Source of the DNA: an uncultured Verrucomicrobiota bacterium
Lineage (GTDB): Bacteria; Verrucomicrobiota; Verrucomicrobiia; Chthoniobacterales; SZAS-18
Direction: 5' to 3'
Assembly (NCBI GenBank): GCA_937873255.1
Contig: CALMVM010000602.1
Span: 1-6,038, forward strand
DNA length: 6,038 nt
Part shown: piece after piece, positions 1-6,006 of the stretch
Position numbering within the stretch: the stretch's first letter is position 1
Layout of the letters: each line of letters begins with the position of its first letter
Made by a program: the position numbers and the translations under genes
The notes under the pieces: generated by a model
What the model was told of the DNA's origin: nothing
The model's database searches: none
What the model saw: only the letters and a program-made list of their open reading frames with translations

Positions 1-123
1 GTGAGTAGAGCTCGGAGGGCTCAAGTAGAAAAAAAAAGGCTCGGGGGCGAGGTCGGCGTTGTAGAGGTCGGAGTCTTCCAGCCCTTGATCGTGTTCCGTG
101 GGAAGCGTTTCGATGTGGTTCAT
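1..123 (-). CDS. N-terminus of a probable NCS1-family nucleobase:cation symporter (partial, runs off left edge)
   Basis: The minus strand is open from an ATG at 123 to the window edge (41 codons). It begins MNHIETLPTEHDQGLEDSD and continues LYNADLAPEP. The 'DLYNxDLAP' stretch is what I recall just before the first membrane helix of bacterial NCS1 permeases of the allantoin/uracil/hydantoin type. These are inner-membrane transporters often encoded beside pyrimidine or hydantoin degradation genes. The context fits: PreA, HyuC and an MmsA tail lie upstream on the same strand. After DLAP the expected Arg-Thr-Trp-like motif is not seen. The residues become FFFYLSPPSSTH around a run of nine A (plus strand, 29-37), and shifting the frame by one base does not restore the motif. 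The gene may be damaged, or the window edge may be unreliable. A repeat element abuts the start codon. The only weak ribosome-binding candidate, GAGAGG, lies inside it about 12 nt upstream. The family call rests on few residues. Confidence 0.5.
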   Translation of the reverse strand, partial: MNHIETLPTEHDQGLEDSDLYNADLAPEPFFFYLSPPSSTH

Positions 124-267
124 GTGAAAAAGAATGCCTCTCGCAAAGGACGCGAAGGCCGCGAAGGAGAAGGGGAGAGGGGCGGAGCAGATTTCTTATC
201 GCAGCCTTGAAGCCTGATCCTGAAGGTCATCCCTTTTCCCTATTTCTTCGCGGCCTTCGCGAGAGGC
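124..267. repeat. Palindromic intergenic repeat, copy 1
   Basis: This element has a left arm at 136-166 and a right arm at 246-267. The right arm's reverse complement matches the left arm exactly over 22 bases, once a 9-base insert (AAAGGACGC, 145-153) in the left arm is skipped. The left arm is a run of 9-mers: CGCAAAGGA, CGCGAAGGC, CGCGAAGGA. Purine-rich sequence follows the left arm and pyrimidine-rich sequence precedes the right arm, so the stem may extend. An outer flank GTGAAAAAG (124-132) is shared with copy 2 at 2426-2540. The element starts 4 nt beyond the mmsA-tail stop codon and ends directly against the permease start codon. It could act as an mRNA-stabilising or processing hairpin, or be a passive REP-like element; the sequence does not decide. 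Confidence 0.8.
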
Positions 268-271
268 TTTT

Positions 272-472
272 TTACCGGTCCGCCCAGATGCTGCCCTCGC
301 CGTAGCTGAACCATCGCGTCGTGGTGACTTTCAGTTGCGTGAAAAACTGCACGCCTTCGCGCCCCTGCATGTGCAGGTCGCCGAAAAACGAGTTGTCCCA
401 TCCGTTGAACGGAAACCACGCCATCGACGCCGGTACGCCGATGTTGATGCCGACCATCCCAAAGCCGAAGTT
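272..472 (-). pseudogene. mmsA: C-terminal fragment of (methyl)malonate-semialdehyde dehydrogenase, MmsA/IolA type
   Basis: The frame ending at the TAA at 272-274 reads [20 protein letters not shown], then [20 protein letters not shown] and VTTTRWF. This is the C-terminal end of CoA-acylating methylmalonate/malonate-semialdehyde dehydrogenases, where the 'PFSGxxxSFFGDLH...GVxFYTxxKxxTxRW' pattern is diagnostic. Members are about 480-500 residues; only about the last 60-65 are here. The Rossmann fold, catalytic Cys and ELGGK region are absent. The upstream sequence in the same direction belongs to an unrelated secreted-protein remnant. The intact enzyme converts malonate semialdehyde (from beta-alanine) to acetyl-CoA, the last step of reductive uracil breakdown, so its place beside preA and hyuC makes sense. 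An in-frame ATG at 457 exists, but a 61-residue product would have no active site. The junction is between about 458 and 494; the exact base cannot be fixed by eye. Confidence 0.8.
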
Positions 473-1135
473 TTCGCCGGTCCCCTTGCTGAAAGTCCAA
501 AAACTGTACTTGATTGATGTTGGAAATATCGCCTGTTACGGTGTAATTCGAACCGCTACCCACAGAAGTATTATTAGTGACATTGGTTATTGTCAATGAG
601 TACTTGTTGTTACCGTTATAGGTAAATGTAAATTCATAATCGGTATTGGTGGAGTCTGCTCCAACACCGAAGTTGTTGCCGCCATCGTTCCGAAGAAAGT
701 TTGATCCGTTAGCGATCAAGGAAAAGACATTTGTGGCGGTCCCGTGGGAGACGCTCTGAAAATTGATGCCCACGGAACCGTCCGACTGAATGGTCGTGTG
801 CCCGAGATCGACCGAGAAAGTCTGTCCGGCGACAAGCGCGCCGGTAAACGGACGCTGAGCATCGAACGATGCCCCGGAAGTGTTGGATCCGGCGTGGATA
901 CCGAATGTGTTACTACCCAGGGCGGTGCCTCCGACGTATTTCCATAGGTTCCGCCGTTTCCCGCAAGTTCCAAGGCTGGAATCCGTTTTCCAGGGTTGAA
1001 CCGGTAACCCAGGTGGTCGTTGTGTTAATTGCCAGCAGTGTCGGCTGCGTTCGTCGCGGCTACGGCCGAACGGGAAAACGCGAGGCTCGCCAATGTGATG
1101 AACCCGGCGACGAGGCAAAAAGGGTTGAACTTCAT
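470..1135 (-). pseudogene. Frameshifted remnant of a secreted PEP-CTERM/autotransporter-style beta-sandwich protein
   Basis: An ATG at 1135 opens a clear signal peptide: basic MKFN start, hydrophobic core LVAGFITLASLAF, and a likely cleavage after SAVA. It stops after 36 codons at a TAA (1025-1027). Skipping one base (the T at 1027) gives NTTTTWVTGSTLENGFQPWN, the sort of mature N-terminus expected. A further shift near 940-975 leads into about 150 codons (941 to 492) reading YVGGTALGSNTFG, FTGALVAGQTFSVDLG, VGINFQSVS and YEFTFTYNGNNKYSLTITN. It is Asn/Thr/Gly/Ser-rich with alternating strands, as in secreted beta-sandwich domains annotated next to PEP-CTERM or autotransporter repeats in Verrucomicrobia. 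A third shift near 490 would read on as [11 protein letters not shown]. No PEP-CTERM anchor or other C-terminus remains, because the sequence then turns into the mmsA tail. The core is AT-rich (44 G/C in bases 541-660, my count) against GC-rich neighbours, which suggests a different origin or relaxed selection. Function unknown. Confidence 0.7.
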
Positions 1136-1216
1136 GTCGGGAGGACGTGGAGCGACAATGATCACAAAGGGCGGGAGAGATGTCCGGCCCCTGTACATCG
1201 CAAAACGAGTAGGCTG

Positions 1217-2350
1217 TTAACCCCGCGCCAGCGCGTCGGATTGTTGCACGAAGCTATCGCCGTTCCACTCGCCGTCGGCGAGGACCATCTTTTTCGGCTG
1301 CCCGGCGGCGGCTTTTTGCGCGGCTTTCCGGTCGGTCTGCATGCGCACCAGTTCGGCGTGCGTCGTGAAATAATCGAGGCTCTTACCCTTGAAGTCCGCT
1401 AACTTTTCGAACCCGTGTTTTTCCATGAAGGCAAGCAGTTCCTCCTGCATCGGCTTCACGCATTCGTAGCCGAACTTCATCACGCCCGTGCACACCTGCA
1501 CGGTGTCGCTGCCGAGCAAGATGAATTGCGCCGCGTCGCCGCCGTTTTCGATGCCGCCCATGCCCGAAAGCGTCCGCCCCGGGAACTCGCGACGGATCAT
1601 TGTGGCGATCTCCATGCACATGCGCAGCGCAATCGGCCGCACCGCCTTCGACGAATATCCGCCCGGCGTTGTGTAGCCCTCGACGGTCGGTTCGGGGCGC
1701 AGGGTGTCGAGGTTTACGCTCGTGACGCTGCGGATCGTGTTGATCGCGCTCACTCCCTGGCAGCCGGCGCGCAACGCGGCGCGCGTGGGGTCTTCGATGC
1801 GCGTGATGTTGGGCGTCATCTTGGCCCAGACGGGCCTGGTCGCCGCGCCCATTACCCAGCCACAGACCTCTTCCAAAATCTCGGGGTTCTGGCCCATCGC
1901 CGCGCCCATCTTGCGTTCGGGCAGGCCGTGCGGGCAGGAGAAATTCAGCTCGAAGGAATCCACGCCCGCCGCCTCGCAACGCTCGACGATTTCCACCCAG
2001 GCGTCCCGGTTGAACTCCTCCATGATCGAGGCGATCAGCACGCCGTCGGGGAATGCGTCCTTGCAGCGTTTGAATTCGTCGAGCCAGATCTCGAATTTGC
2101 GGTCGCTGATGAGTTCGATGTTTTCCCAGCCGATGACCTCCGCGCGGTCGGCGGAATAGAGTTTCGCGTAGCGCGGGGTGACGTTGACGACCTTGCTGGA
2201 ATCCAGGCTGACCGTCTTGGCGATGACCGCGCCCCAGCCTTCCTTGAAGGCTTTGTTGAGAACGTTCAGATTCGTGCCGGGAGGGCCGGAACCGATGATA
2301 AAAGGGTTTGGCAGCTTGAGCCCGTCAACGGTGGTGGCAAGTGTCGGCAT
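1217..2350 (-). CDS. preA: Dihydropyrimidine dehydrogenase, plant PYD1-like PreA/PydA without Fe-S domain
   Basis: This 377-residue FMN-dependent TIM-barrel enzyme of the dihydroorotate-dehydrogenase-like family reduces uracil or thymine to the 5,6-dihydro form, the first step of reductive pyrimidine catabolism in the cytoplasm. Visible motifs are FIIGSGPPGTN (17-27), AKTVSLD with the flavin Lys45 (44-50), NFSCPHG with catalytic Cys139 (136-142), WAKMTPN with Lys177 (175-181), AINTI (202-206), LSGMGGIENGGDAA (261-274) and VQVCTGVM (284-291). It resembles Arabidopsis PYD1 more than E. coli PreA. The C-terminus has YFTTHAELV and WNGDSFVQ, and lacks the CxxCxxC ferredoxin clusters of PreA. The electron donor partner (PreT/PydX-like) is not in the window. 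I chose the ATG at 2350 because family homology starts at PTLATTVDGLKLPNPF. A longer in-frame reading up to 2560 crosses the palindromic repeat and enters hyuC, so it is rejected. GAGGGAGA, about 13 nt upstream, is a loose ribosome-site candidate. Confidence 0.93.
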   Translation of the reverse strand: MPTLATTVDGLKLPNPFIIGSGPPGTNLNVLNKAFKEGWGAVIAKTVSLDSSKVVNVTPRYAKLYSADRAEVIGWENIELISDRKFEIWLDEFKRCKDAFPDGVLIASIMEEFNRDAWVEIVERCEAAGVDSFELNFSCPHGLPERKMGAAMGQNPEILEEVCGWVMGAATRPVWAKMTPNITRIEDPTRAALRAGCQGVSAINTIRSVTSVNLDTLRPEPTVEGYTTPGGYSSKAVRPIALRMCMEIATMIRREFPGRTLSGMGGIENGGDAAQFILLGSDTVQVCTGVMKFGYECVKPMQEELLAFMEKHGFEKLADFKGKSLDYFTTHAELVRMQTDRKAAQKAAAGQPKKMVLADGEWNGDSFVQQSDALARG

Positions 2351-2425
2351 GTGCGTCGTTCGATCTCCCTCGGTGCTTCCCGGTTTGCGACCCACGAGAT
2401 TAGGAAGCCGCCGCGTGCATGGCGA

Positions 2426-2540
2426 GTGAAAAAGTGCCTCGCGCAAAGCCGCAAAGCCGCAAAGGAGAGATGAAATCAGAAAGGCTTTTTCTCTCCTCTC
2501 CTTTTTTCTCCTTTGCGGCTTTGCGGACTTTGCGCGAGGC
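2426..2540. repeat. Palindromic intergenic repeat, copy 2
   Basis: The arms at 2436-2468 and 2507-2540 are reverse complements over 33 bases, apart from one extra base in the right arm. The left arm begins GCCTCGCGCAAAG and continues as repeats of the 8-mer CGCAAAGC, ending CGCAAAGGAGA. The loop region (2469-2506) ends in a pyrimidine tract (CTCTCCTCTCCTTTTTTC) that can pair in part with GGAGAG. The outer flank GTGAAAAAG (2426-2434) and the GCCTC...GGAGA design match copy 1 (124-267). The element starts 4 nt past the hyuC stop codon and lies in the 194-nt gap before preA. The RNA hairpin would be strong. It has a short T tract (5) after it on the minus strand, so it could attenuate or stabilise the hyuC-preA transcript; this is inference. 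Confidence 0.85.
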
Positions 2541-2544
2541 ATCA

Positions 2545-3789
2545 TTAACCGTCGATCCAATTTAGCGCCTTGTCCGCGAGTCGGTCGAACGCCACGACCG
2601 CCCGTTCGATGTGTTCCTCGCGTGTGTCCTCGATGCGGTTGTGGCTGATGCCGTGCAGGCTCTGCACGAACATCATCGCCGTCGGCACGCCCGTGCGGGC
2701 AATCTCGGCGGCGTCGTGCAGCGGCCCCGACGGCAGCCGATGCACCGGCGCGCCGACCTCCGCGAGCGCCTCATCGCATAACGCCATCAACGCCGGGTAA
2801 AACGGCCGGGGCGCGATGTTCCAGATCCGCTCCCAATTCACTGCCACGCCGCCCGCCGCCGCGAACCGTTCGCTCGCCTCCCGCGCGTCCCGCAACATGC
2901 CCGCCAACGCCGTTGCGTCGAGGTGGCGCTGGTCGAGCGTGATCCGGCATTCCTCCACGACGCTCGTGACGATCCCCGGCCGCGTCGTGCACGAACCGAT
3001 CGTGCAGACGCCCCCGTGCCGTTCGGCGATCCGGTAAATCTCGGACGCCATCTTCGCGGCGGCCAGGAACGCATCGCGGCGGCGGTTCATCGGCGTGCTG
3101 CCGGAGTGCGCGGCCTGACCGTGGAAGGTCATCGCGTGCCGCTCCACTCCGAACGTCCCCAACACCGTGCCCAACGGCAGATCGAGGTCGAGCAGGACGG
3201 GACCCTGTTCGATGTGGAGTTCGAGGTAGGCGGCGGCGTTCGCCAGTTCCCGGCCGCTGTCCTTGACGCGCTCGAAGTCGATCCCCAGCTCGCGCAAGGC
3301 GTCGGGCAGGCGCACGCCGTCGCGGTCGCGCAAGTTGCGCGCCTCGCCGAGGTCGAGATTGCCCGAGCACGCCGACGAACCGAACAGGCTCTTGCCGAAC
3401 CGCGCGCCTTCCTCGTCCGCCCAATCCACGAGCCGCACCGTGAACGGCGGCCGGCCATCGTATTGCGCGTGCAGGCGGCGAAGGATTTCGAGTCCGGCGA
3501 GGACGTTGAGACAACCGTCGAGCCAACCGCCGCCGGGCACGGAATCGAGGTGCCCGCCGATGAGGAGCGCCTTCGCCGAAGCGCCGGTCAACGTCGCCCA
3601 CAGGTTGCCGGCGGCGTCCGCGTGAATTTCCACGCCCGGCAGCAAGGCGAGCTTTGACTTGAACCATTCGCGCGCGGCGACCCACGTCGGGGTAAATGCC
3701 ACGCGTTGCGCGCCGCGCTCGTCGCCGGTGAGCGCGCGCAATTCCTTGAGTTCGGCGACGGTGCGTTTGGGGTTGAGAGGAGCGGGCAT
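2545..3789 (-). CDS. hyuC: M20-family Zn-dependent N-carbamoyl-amino-acid hydrolase, probable beta-ureidopropionase
   Basis: This 414-residue enzyme is full length for the HyuC/allantoate amidohydrolase/beta-alanine synthase group (about 410). It should hydrolyse an N-carbamoyl group to free amine, CO2 and ammonia in the cytoplasm using two metal ions. Motifs in order: GGHLDSVPGGGWLDG with metal ligands His80 and Asp91 and the family's Asp82 (78-92); DEEGARFGKSLFGS with catalytic Glu126 and ligand Glu127 (125-138); LHIEQGPVL with ligand His192 (191-199); GQAAHSGSTPMNRRRDA lid/dimerisation region (224-240); TLDQRHLD (284-291); LPSGPLHDAAEIA (352-364); and LHGISHNRIED with ligand His383 (378-388). 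All key residues are present. Hydantoinase-pathway hydrolase or allantoate amidohydrolase are alternatives by sequence. The neighbouring preA and mmsA tail favour N-carbamoyl-beta-alanine. Its start is the ATG at 3789, since family homology begins soon after; no Shine-Dalgarno is visible. The upstream in-frame reading to 3852 has no family sequence. Confidence 0.92.
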   Translation of the reverse strand: MPAPLNPKRTVAELKELRALTGDERGAQRVAFTPTWVAAREWFKSKLALLPGVEIHADAAGNLWATLTGASAKALLIGGHLDSVPGGGWLDGCLNVLAGLEILRRLHAQYDGRPPFTVRLVDWADEEGARFGKSLFGSSACSGNLDLGEARNLRDRDGVRLPDALRELGIDFERVKDSGRELANAAAYLELHIEQGPVLLDLDLPLGTVLGTFGVERHAMTFHGQAAHSGSTPMNRRRDAFLAAAKMASEIYRIAERHGGVCTIGSCTTRPGIVTSVVEECRITLDQRHLDATALAGMLRDAREASERFAAAGGVAVNWERIWNIAPRPFYPALMALCDEALAEVGAPVHRLPSGPLHDAAEIARTGVPTAMMFVQSLHGISHNRIEDTREEHIERAVVAFDRLADKALNWIDG

Positions 3790-4011
3790 GGAAAACGGGA
3801 AGCGGTGCGGTCGGTCCCTTTTCAATAAAACCGAATCCGCCCCGCTCTGCACGCGCTAAACCGCCGACAGCCGGCGTGGGCGGCGAGGGTCCGCGCGTGA
3901 CGGGAATGCTACCAAGCCGCGTTGGCTAGACCGCCCAAACCAAACGAGAACCGATGCGCTGCGCAGGGAGCACGGCGGCTCGATGACCAGGCAATCAATC
4001 CCACGAGCACC
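3790..4011. other. Intergenic region between hyuC and the plus-strand fragment
   Basis: This stretch separates the minus-strand hyuC start from the plus-strand remnant. I see no convincing promoter pair, operator palindrome or RNA gene. An open frame crosses it on each strand, but neither translation resembles a protein family. A promoter for hyuC should lie here if hyuC is first in its transcription unit, but I cannot place it. Confidence 0.4.
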
Positions 4012-4329
4012 CGGGCCATCGATATCTTCAACGACCAACTCTACTCCACCATGGGTTCCGGCACGGCCTGGTTTTATCAGGTCGGCAGCGGCGCGCCCGC
4101 CACTTCCGGCCAGACGAGCACGCTGCTGGTCCAGACGACATCGAATCCGTATGCGTTTTCGATCAGCGCGGACGCGAAAACCATTGATGTGGCGGACCAG
4201 ACGGCGGGCGTGGACAAGTACACGTCCAGCACCAGCGCGGCGGGTTCCTTCAGCCCGGCGGGCACTTTCAATACCGGGGCCGCGCGGGGCCTCGCGGTCG
4301 ATTACGGCACCGCTGGCGGTGCCACCATT
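4012..4329 (+). pseudogene. Orphan fragment of a secreted beta-propeller-like domain
   Basis: One frame reads RAIDIFNDQLYSTMGSGTAW, then FYQVGSGAPATSGQTSTLLV, PYAFSISADAKTIDVADQT, FNTGAARGLAVDYGT and so on (about 106 residues). The repeating pattern 'a displayed value, then S.TLLV, then PYAF, then a time/state phrase, then ARGLAVDYG' looks like the blades of secreted proteins in Verrucomicrobia and Planctomycetes, which often carry PEP-CTERM anchors. There is no signal peptide. The frame opens only with an implausible TTG at 3922, and the residues before 4012 and after 4329 do not continue the domain; the frame stops at 4408-4410. I read it as a remnant cut at both ends. It could instead be an expressed small ORF of 162 codons, but nothing supports a start. 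It is on the strand opposite to the other secreted-protein remnant and represents a different domain. Confidence 0.55.
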
Positions 4330-4423
4330 TCTCGCGGGCTGCCGCATGGCGGACATGCTGGTGCGGCTGAAGTTGTGACGCCCGCGGCGCGGCCGGGGAA
4401 AACGCTGTGACTTTCGCCGCTGG

Positions 4424-5974
4424 GTGTTATTAGATTCTCCCGTGCCACGTTCCCCCGAGCCTCCCGTCCGCCGCCCCGCCAAAGCCCTGCGCCAGCACCG
4501 TTCGCGCGCGTCCGCGCCAGCGCTGGTCTTCGGCGACCTCTGGCCCTACGACCCCGCGCCGGAAACCGCCGCTCCGGACATCCGGCCCCGTTACGAACTG
4601 TTCATCAACGGCCAGTTCGTTGCGCCGAAGAAGGCCGGTTATTTCGATTCGATCAATCCGGCCACCGAGGAAAAACTCTCCGAGATCGCGCTGGCAAAAA
4701 CGGCCGACGTGGACGTTGCGTTCACGGCGGCGAAGGCGGCGTTCGACGGCGCTTGGGGCAGGATGCCCGGGGCCGAACGCGGCAAATACCTGTTCCGCAT
4801 CGCGCGGCTGTTGCAGGACCGCGCGCGCGAATTCGCCGTGGCCGAAACCCTCGACGGCGGCAAGCCGATCAAGGAATCGCGCGACTTCGACGTGCCGGCG
4901 GCGGCGGCGCACTTCTTCTACCACGCGGGCTGGGCGGACAAGCTGGATTACGCGTTCCCCGGGCCGCGCCGGCCCCGACCCATCGGTGTGGTGGGTCAGA
5001 TCATCCCGTGGAATTTCCCGCTGCTGATGCTGGCGTGGAAACTCGCCCCGGCGCTGGCGTGCGGCAATTGCGCGGTGCTCAAACCGGCCGAGACGACGAG
5101 CATCACGGCGCTGAAGTTCGCCGAGATTTTGCGCGACGCCGAACTGCCGCCGGGCGTGGTGAATTTCGTGTGCGGGGCGGGGGAGGTCGGCGCAGAGGTG
5201 GTGCGGCATCCGCTGGCGGCGAAGGTGGCGTTCACGGGTTCGACGGAAGTGGGCAAGGCGATCATGCGCGAGACGGCCGGCAGCGGCAAACGCCTGACGC
5301 TCGAACTCGGCGGCAAGGCGGCGAACATCGTGTTCGACGACGCGCCGCTCGACCAGGCGGTCGAGGGCGTGGTCAACGGGATTTATTTCAACCAGGGACA
5401 CGCTTGCTGCGCGGGCAGCCGGTTGCTCGTACAGGAGAGCATCGCGGAGTTGTTCGTCGCCAAGCTCAAGACGCGACTGGCGACGTTGCGCGTGGGCAAT
5501 CCGCTCGACAAGAACACGGACGTGGGCGCGATCAATTCGCGCGGGCAGCTCCAGCGCATCCGCGAAATGGTGGCTGTTGGCGAGAAGGAAGGCGCGGTGT
5601 TGTACCAGCCGCCGGGCTGCCGGTTGCCCAACAAAGGGTATTGGTTCGCGCCGTCGATTTTCACCGGCGTGACGCCGAGCCACCGGGTCGCGCGGGAGGA
5701 GATTTTCGGGCCGGTGTTGAGCGTGCTGACCTTCCGCACGATTGAGGAAGCCATCGAGAAGGCGAACAACACGGCATACGGCCTGTCGGCGGGCGTGTGG
5801 ACAGATAAAGGCTCACGCATCTTGCAGATGAGCGCCGCGCTGAAGGCGGGCGTCGTGTGGGCGAACACGTTCAACCAGTTCGACCCCGCTTCACCCTTCG
5901 GCGGGTACAAGGAAAGCGGCTTCGGACGCGAGGGCGGCCGGCAAGGGTTGGGCGCTTACGTAAAGTTGGATTGA
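4424..5974 (+). CDS. NAD(P)+-dependent aldehyde dehydrogenase, ALDH superfamily
   Basis: This is a complete 516-residue enzyme oxidising an aldehyde to its carboxylic acid. All hallmarks are present: PWNFP with Asn197 (195-199), VLKPAE with cofactor Lys220 (218-223), FTGSTEVG nucleotide loop (270-277), LELGGK with general-base Glu294 (293-298), FNQGHACCAGSR with nucleophile Cys328 (322-333), EEIFGPV with Glu426 (425-431), and PFGGYKESGFGREGG near the end. The usual second residue of the CCC triplet context is Ala327, which is harmless. The catalytic domain starts near residue 57 (RYELFINGQFV), so there is an N-terminal extension of about 55 residues, rich in Pro/Arg/Ala. No ATG is available: GTG at 4424 or GTG at 4442 are the in-frame choices, and neither has a clear ribosome site. 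The substrate is not determined. It differs from the mmsA tail and cannot replace it, lacking the CoA-acylating C-terminal pattern. I recall similar proteins encoded near deoxyribose-phosphate aldolase, but no such neighbour is visible here. Confidence 0.93.
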   Translation: MLLDSPVPRSPEPPVRRPAKALRQHRSRASAPALVFGDLWPYDPAPETAAPDIRPRYELFINGQFVAPKKAGYFDSINPATEEKLSEIALAKTADVDVAFTAAKAAFDGAWGRMPGAERGKYLFRIARLLQDRAREFAVAETLDGGKPIKESRDFDVPAAAAHFFYHAGWADKLDYAFPGPRRPRPIGVVGQIIPWNFPLLMLAWKLAPALACGNCAVLKPAETTSITALKFAEILRDAELPPGVVNFVCGAGEVGAEVVRHPLAAKVAFTGSTEVGKAIMRETAGSGKRLTLELGGKAANIVFDDAPLDQAVEGVVNGIYFNQGHACCAGSRLLVQESIAELFVAKLKTRLATLRVGNPLDKNTDVGAINSRGQLQRIREMVAVGEKEGAVLYQPPGCRLPNKGYWFAPSIFTGVTPSHRVAREEIFGPVLSVLTFRTIEEAIEKANNTAYGLSAGVWTDKGSRILQMSAALKAGVVWANTFNQFDPASPFGGYKESGFGREGGRQGLGAYVKLD

Positions 5975-5978
5975 TCGC

Positions 5979-6006
5979 AAAAAAAAGCGGCCAGTCTCCC
6001 GCCGCT
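5979..6006 (-). terminator. Possible intrinsic terminator for a minus-strand gene entering from the right
   Basis: On the minus strand, AGCGGC and GCCGCT form a perfect 6-bp GC-rich stem with a 9-nt loop, followed at once by a T tract (eight T counting the last base of the stem). It lies 4 nt after the aldehyde dehydrogenase stop, as expected between convergent genes. On the plus strand no T tract follows, so it would not terminate the aldehyde dehydrogenase. No stop codon in any minus frame is seen between 6038 and the hairpin, so the gene served would have to read into or past it, which weakens the call. Confidence 0.35.

Noticed and set aside
1..210. Plus-strand open frame of 69 codons
   Set aside because: It is antisense to the permease start and to repeat copy 1. 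Its Arg/Gly/Glu-rich second half is simply the repeat translated.
124..267. CRISPR array or mobile-element terminal repeats
   Set aside because: The repeats are short head-to-head arms with internal 8-9-mers, without regular spacers, a transposase or target-site duplications.
240..1118. Single 292-residue minus-strand protein
   Set aside because: Only the middle is real protein sequence. The start is out of frame with the signal peptide at 1135, and the end is out of frame with the mmsA tail, so it is a chain of frameshifted remnants rather than one gene.
1415..2473. Long plus-strand open frame (352 codons) opposite preA
   Set aside because: It is an antisense shadow rich in Arg, Ala, His and Asp with no family features; preA is unambiguous.
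1217..2560. A 447-codon version of preA beginning at 2560
   Set aside because: The extra 70 residues translate the palindromic repeat and the end of hyuC, and look nothing like the family, which starts at the ATG at 2350.
3856..4482. Minus-strand open frame of 208 codons across the fragment upstream of the aldehyde dehydrogenase
   Set aside because: It is low-complexity Arg/Gly-rich translation with no recognisable motif. The opposite strand carries the domain-like sequence.
4430..5683. Long minus-strand open frame (417 codons) opposite the aldehyde dehydrogenase
   Set aside because: It is an Arg/His/Ala-rich shadow of a GC-rich coding strand; the plus strand has every catalytic motif.
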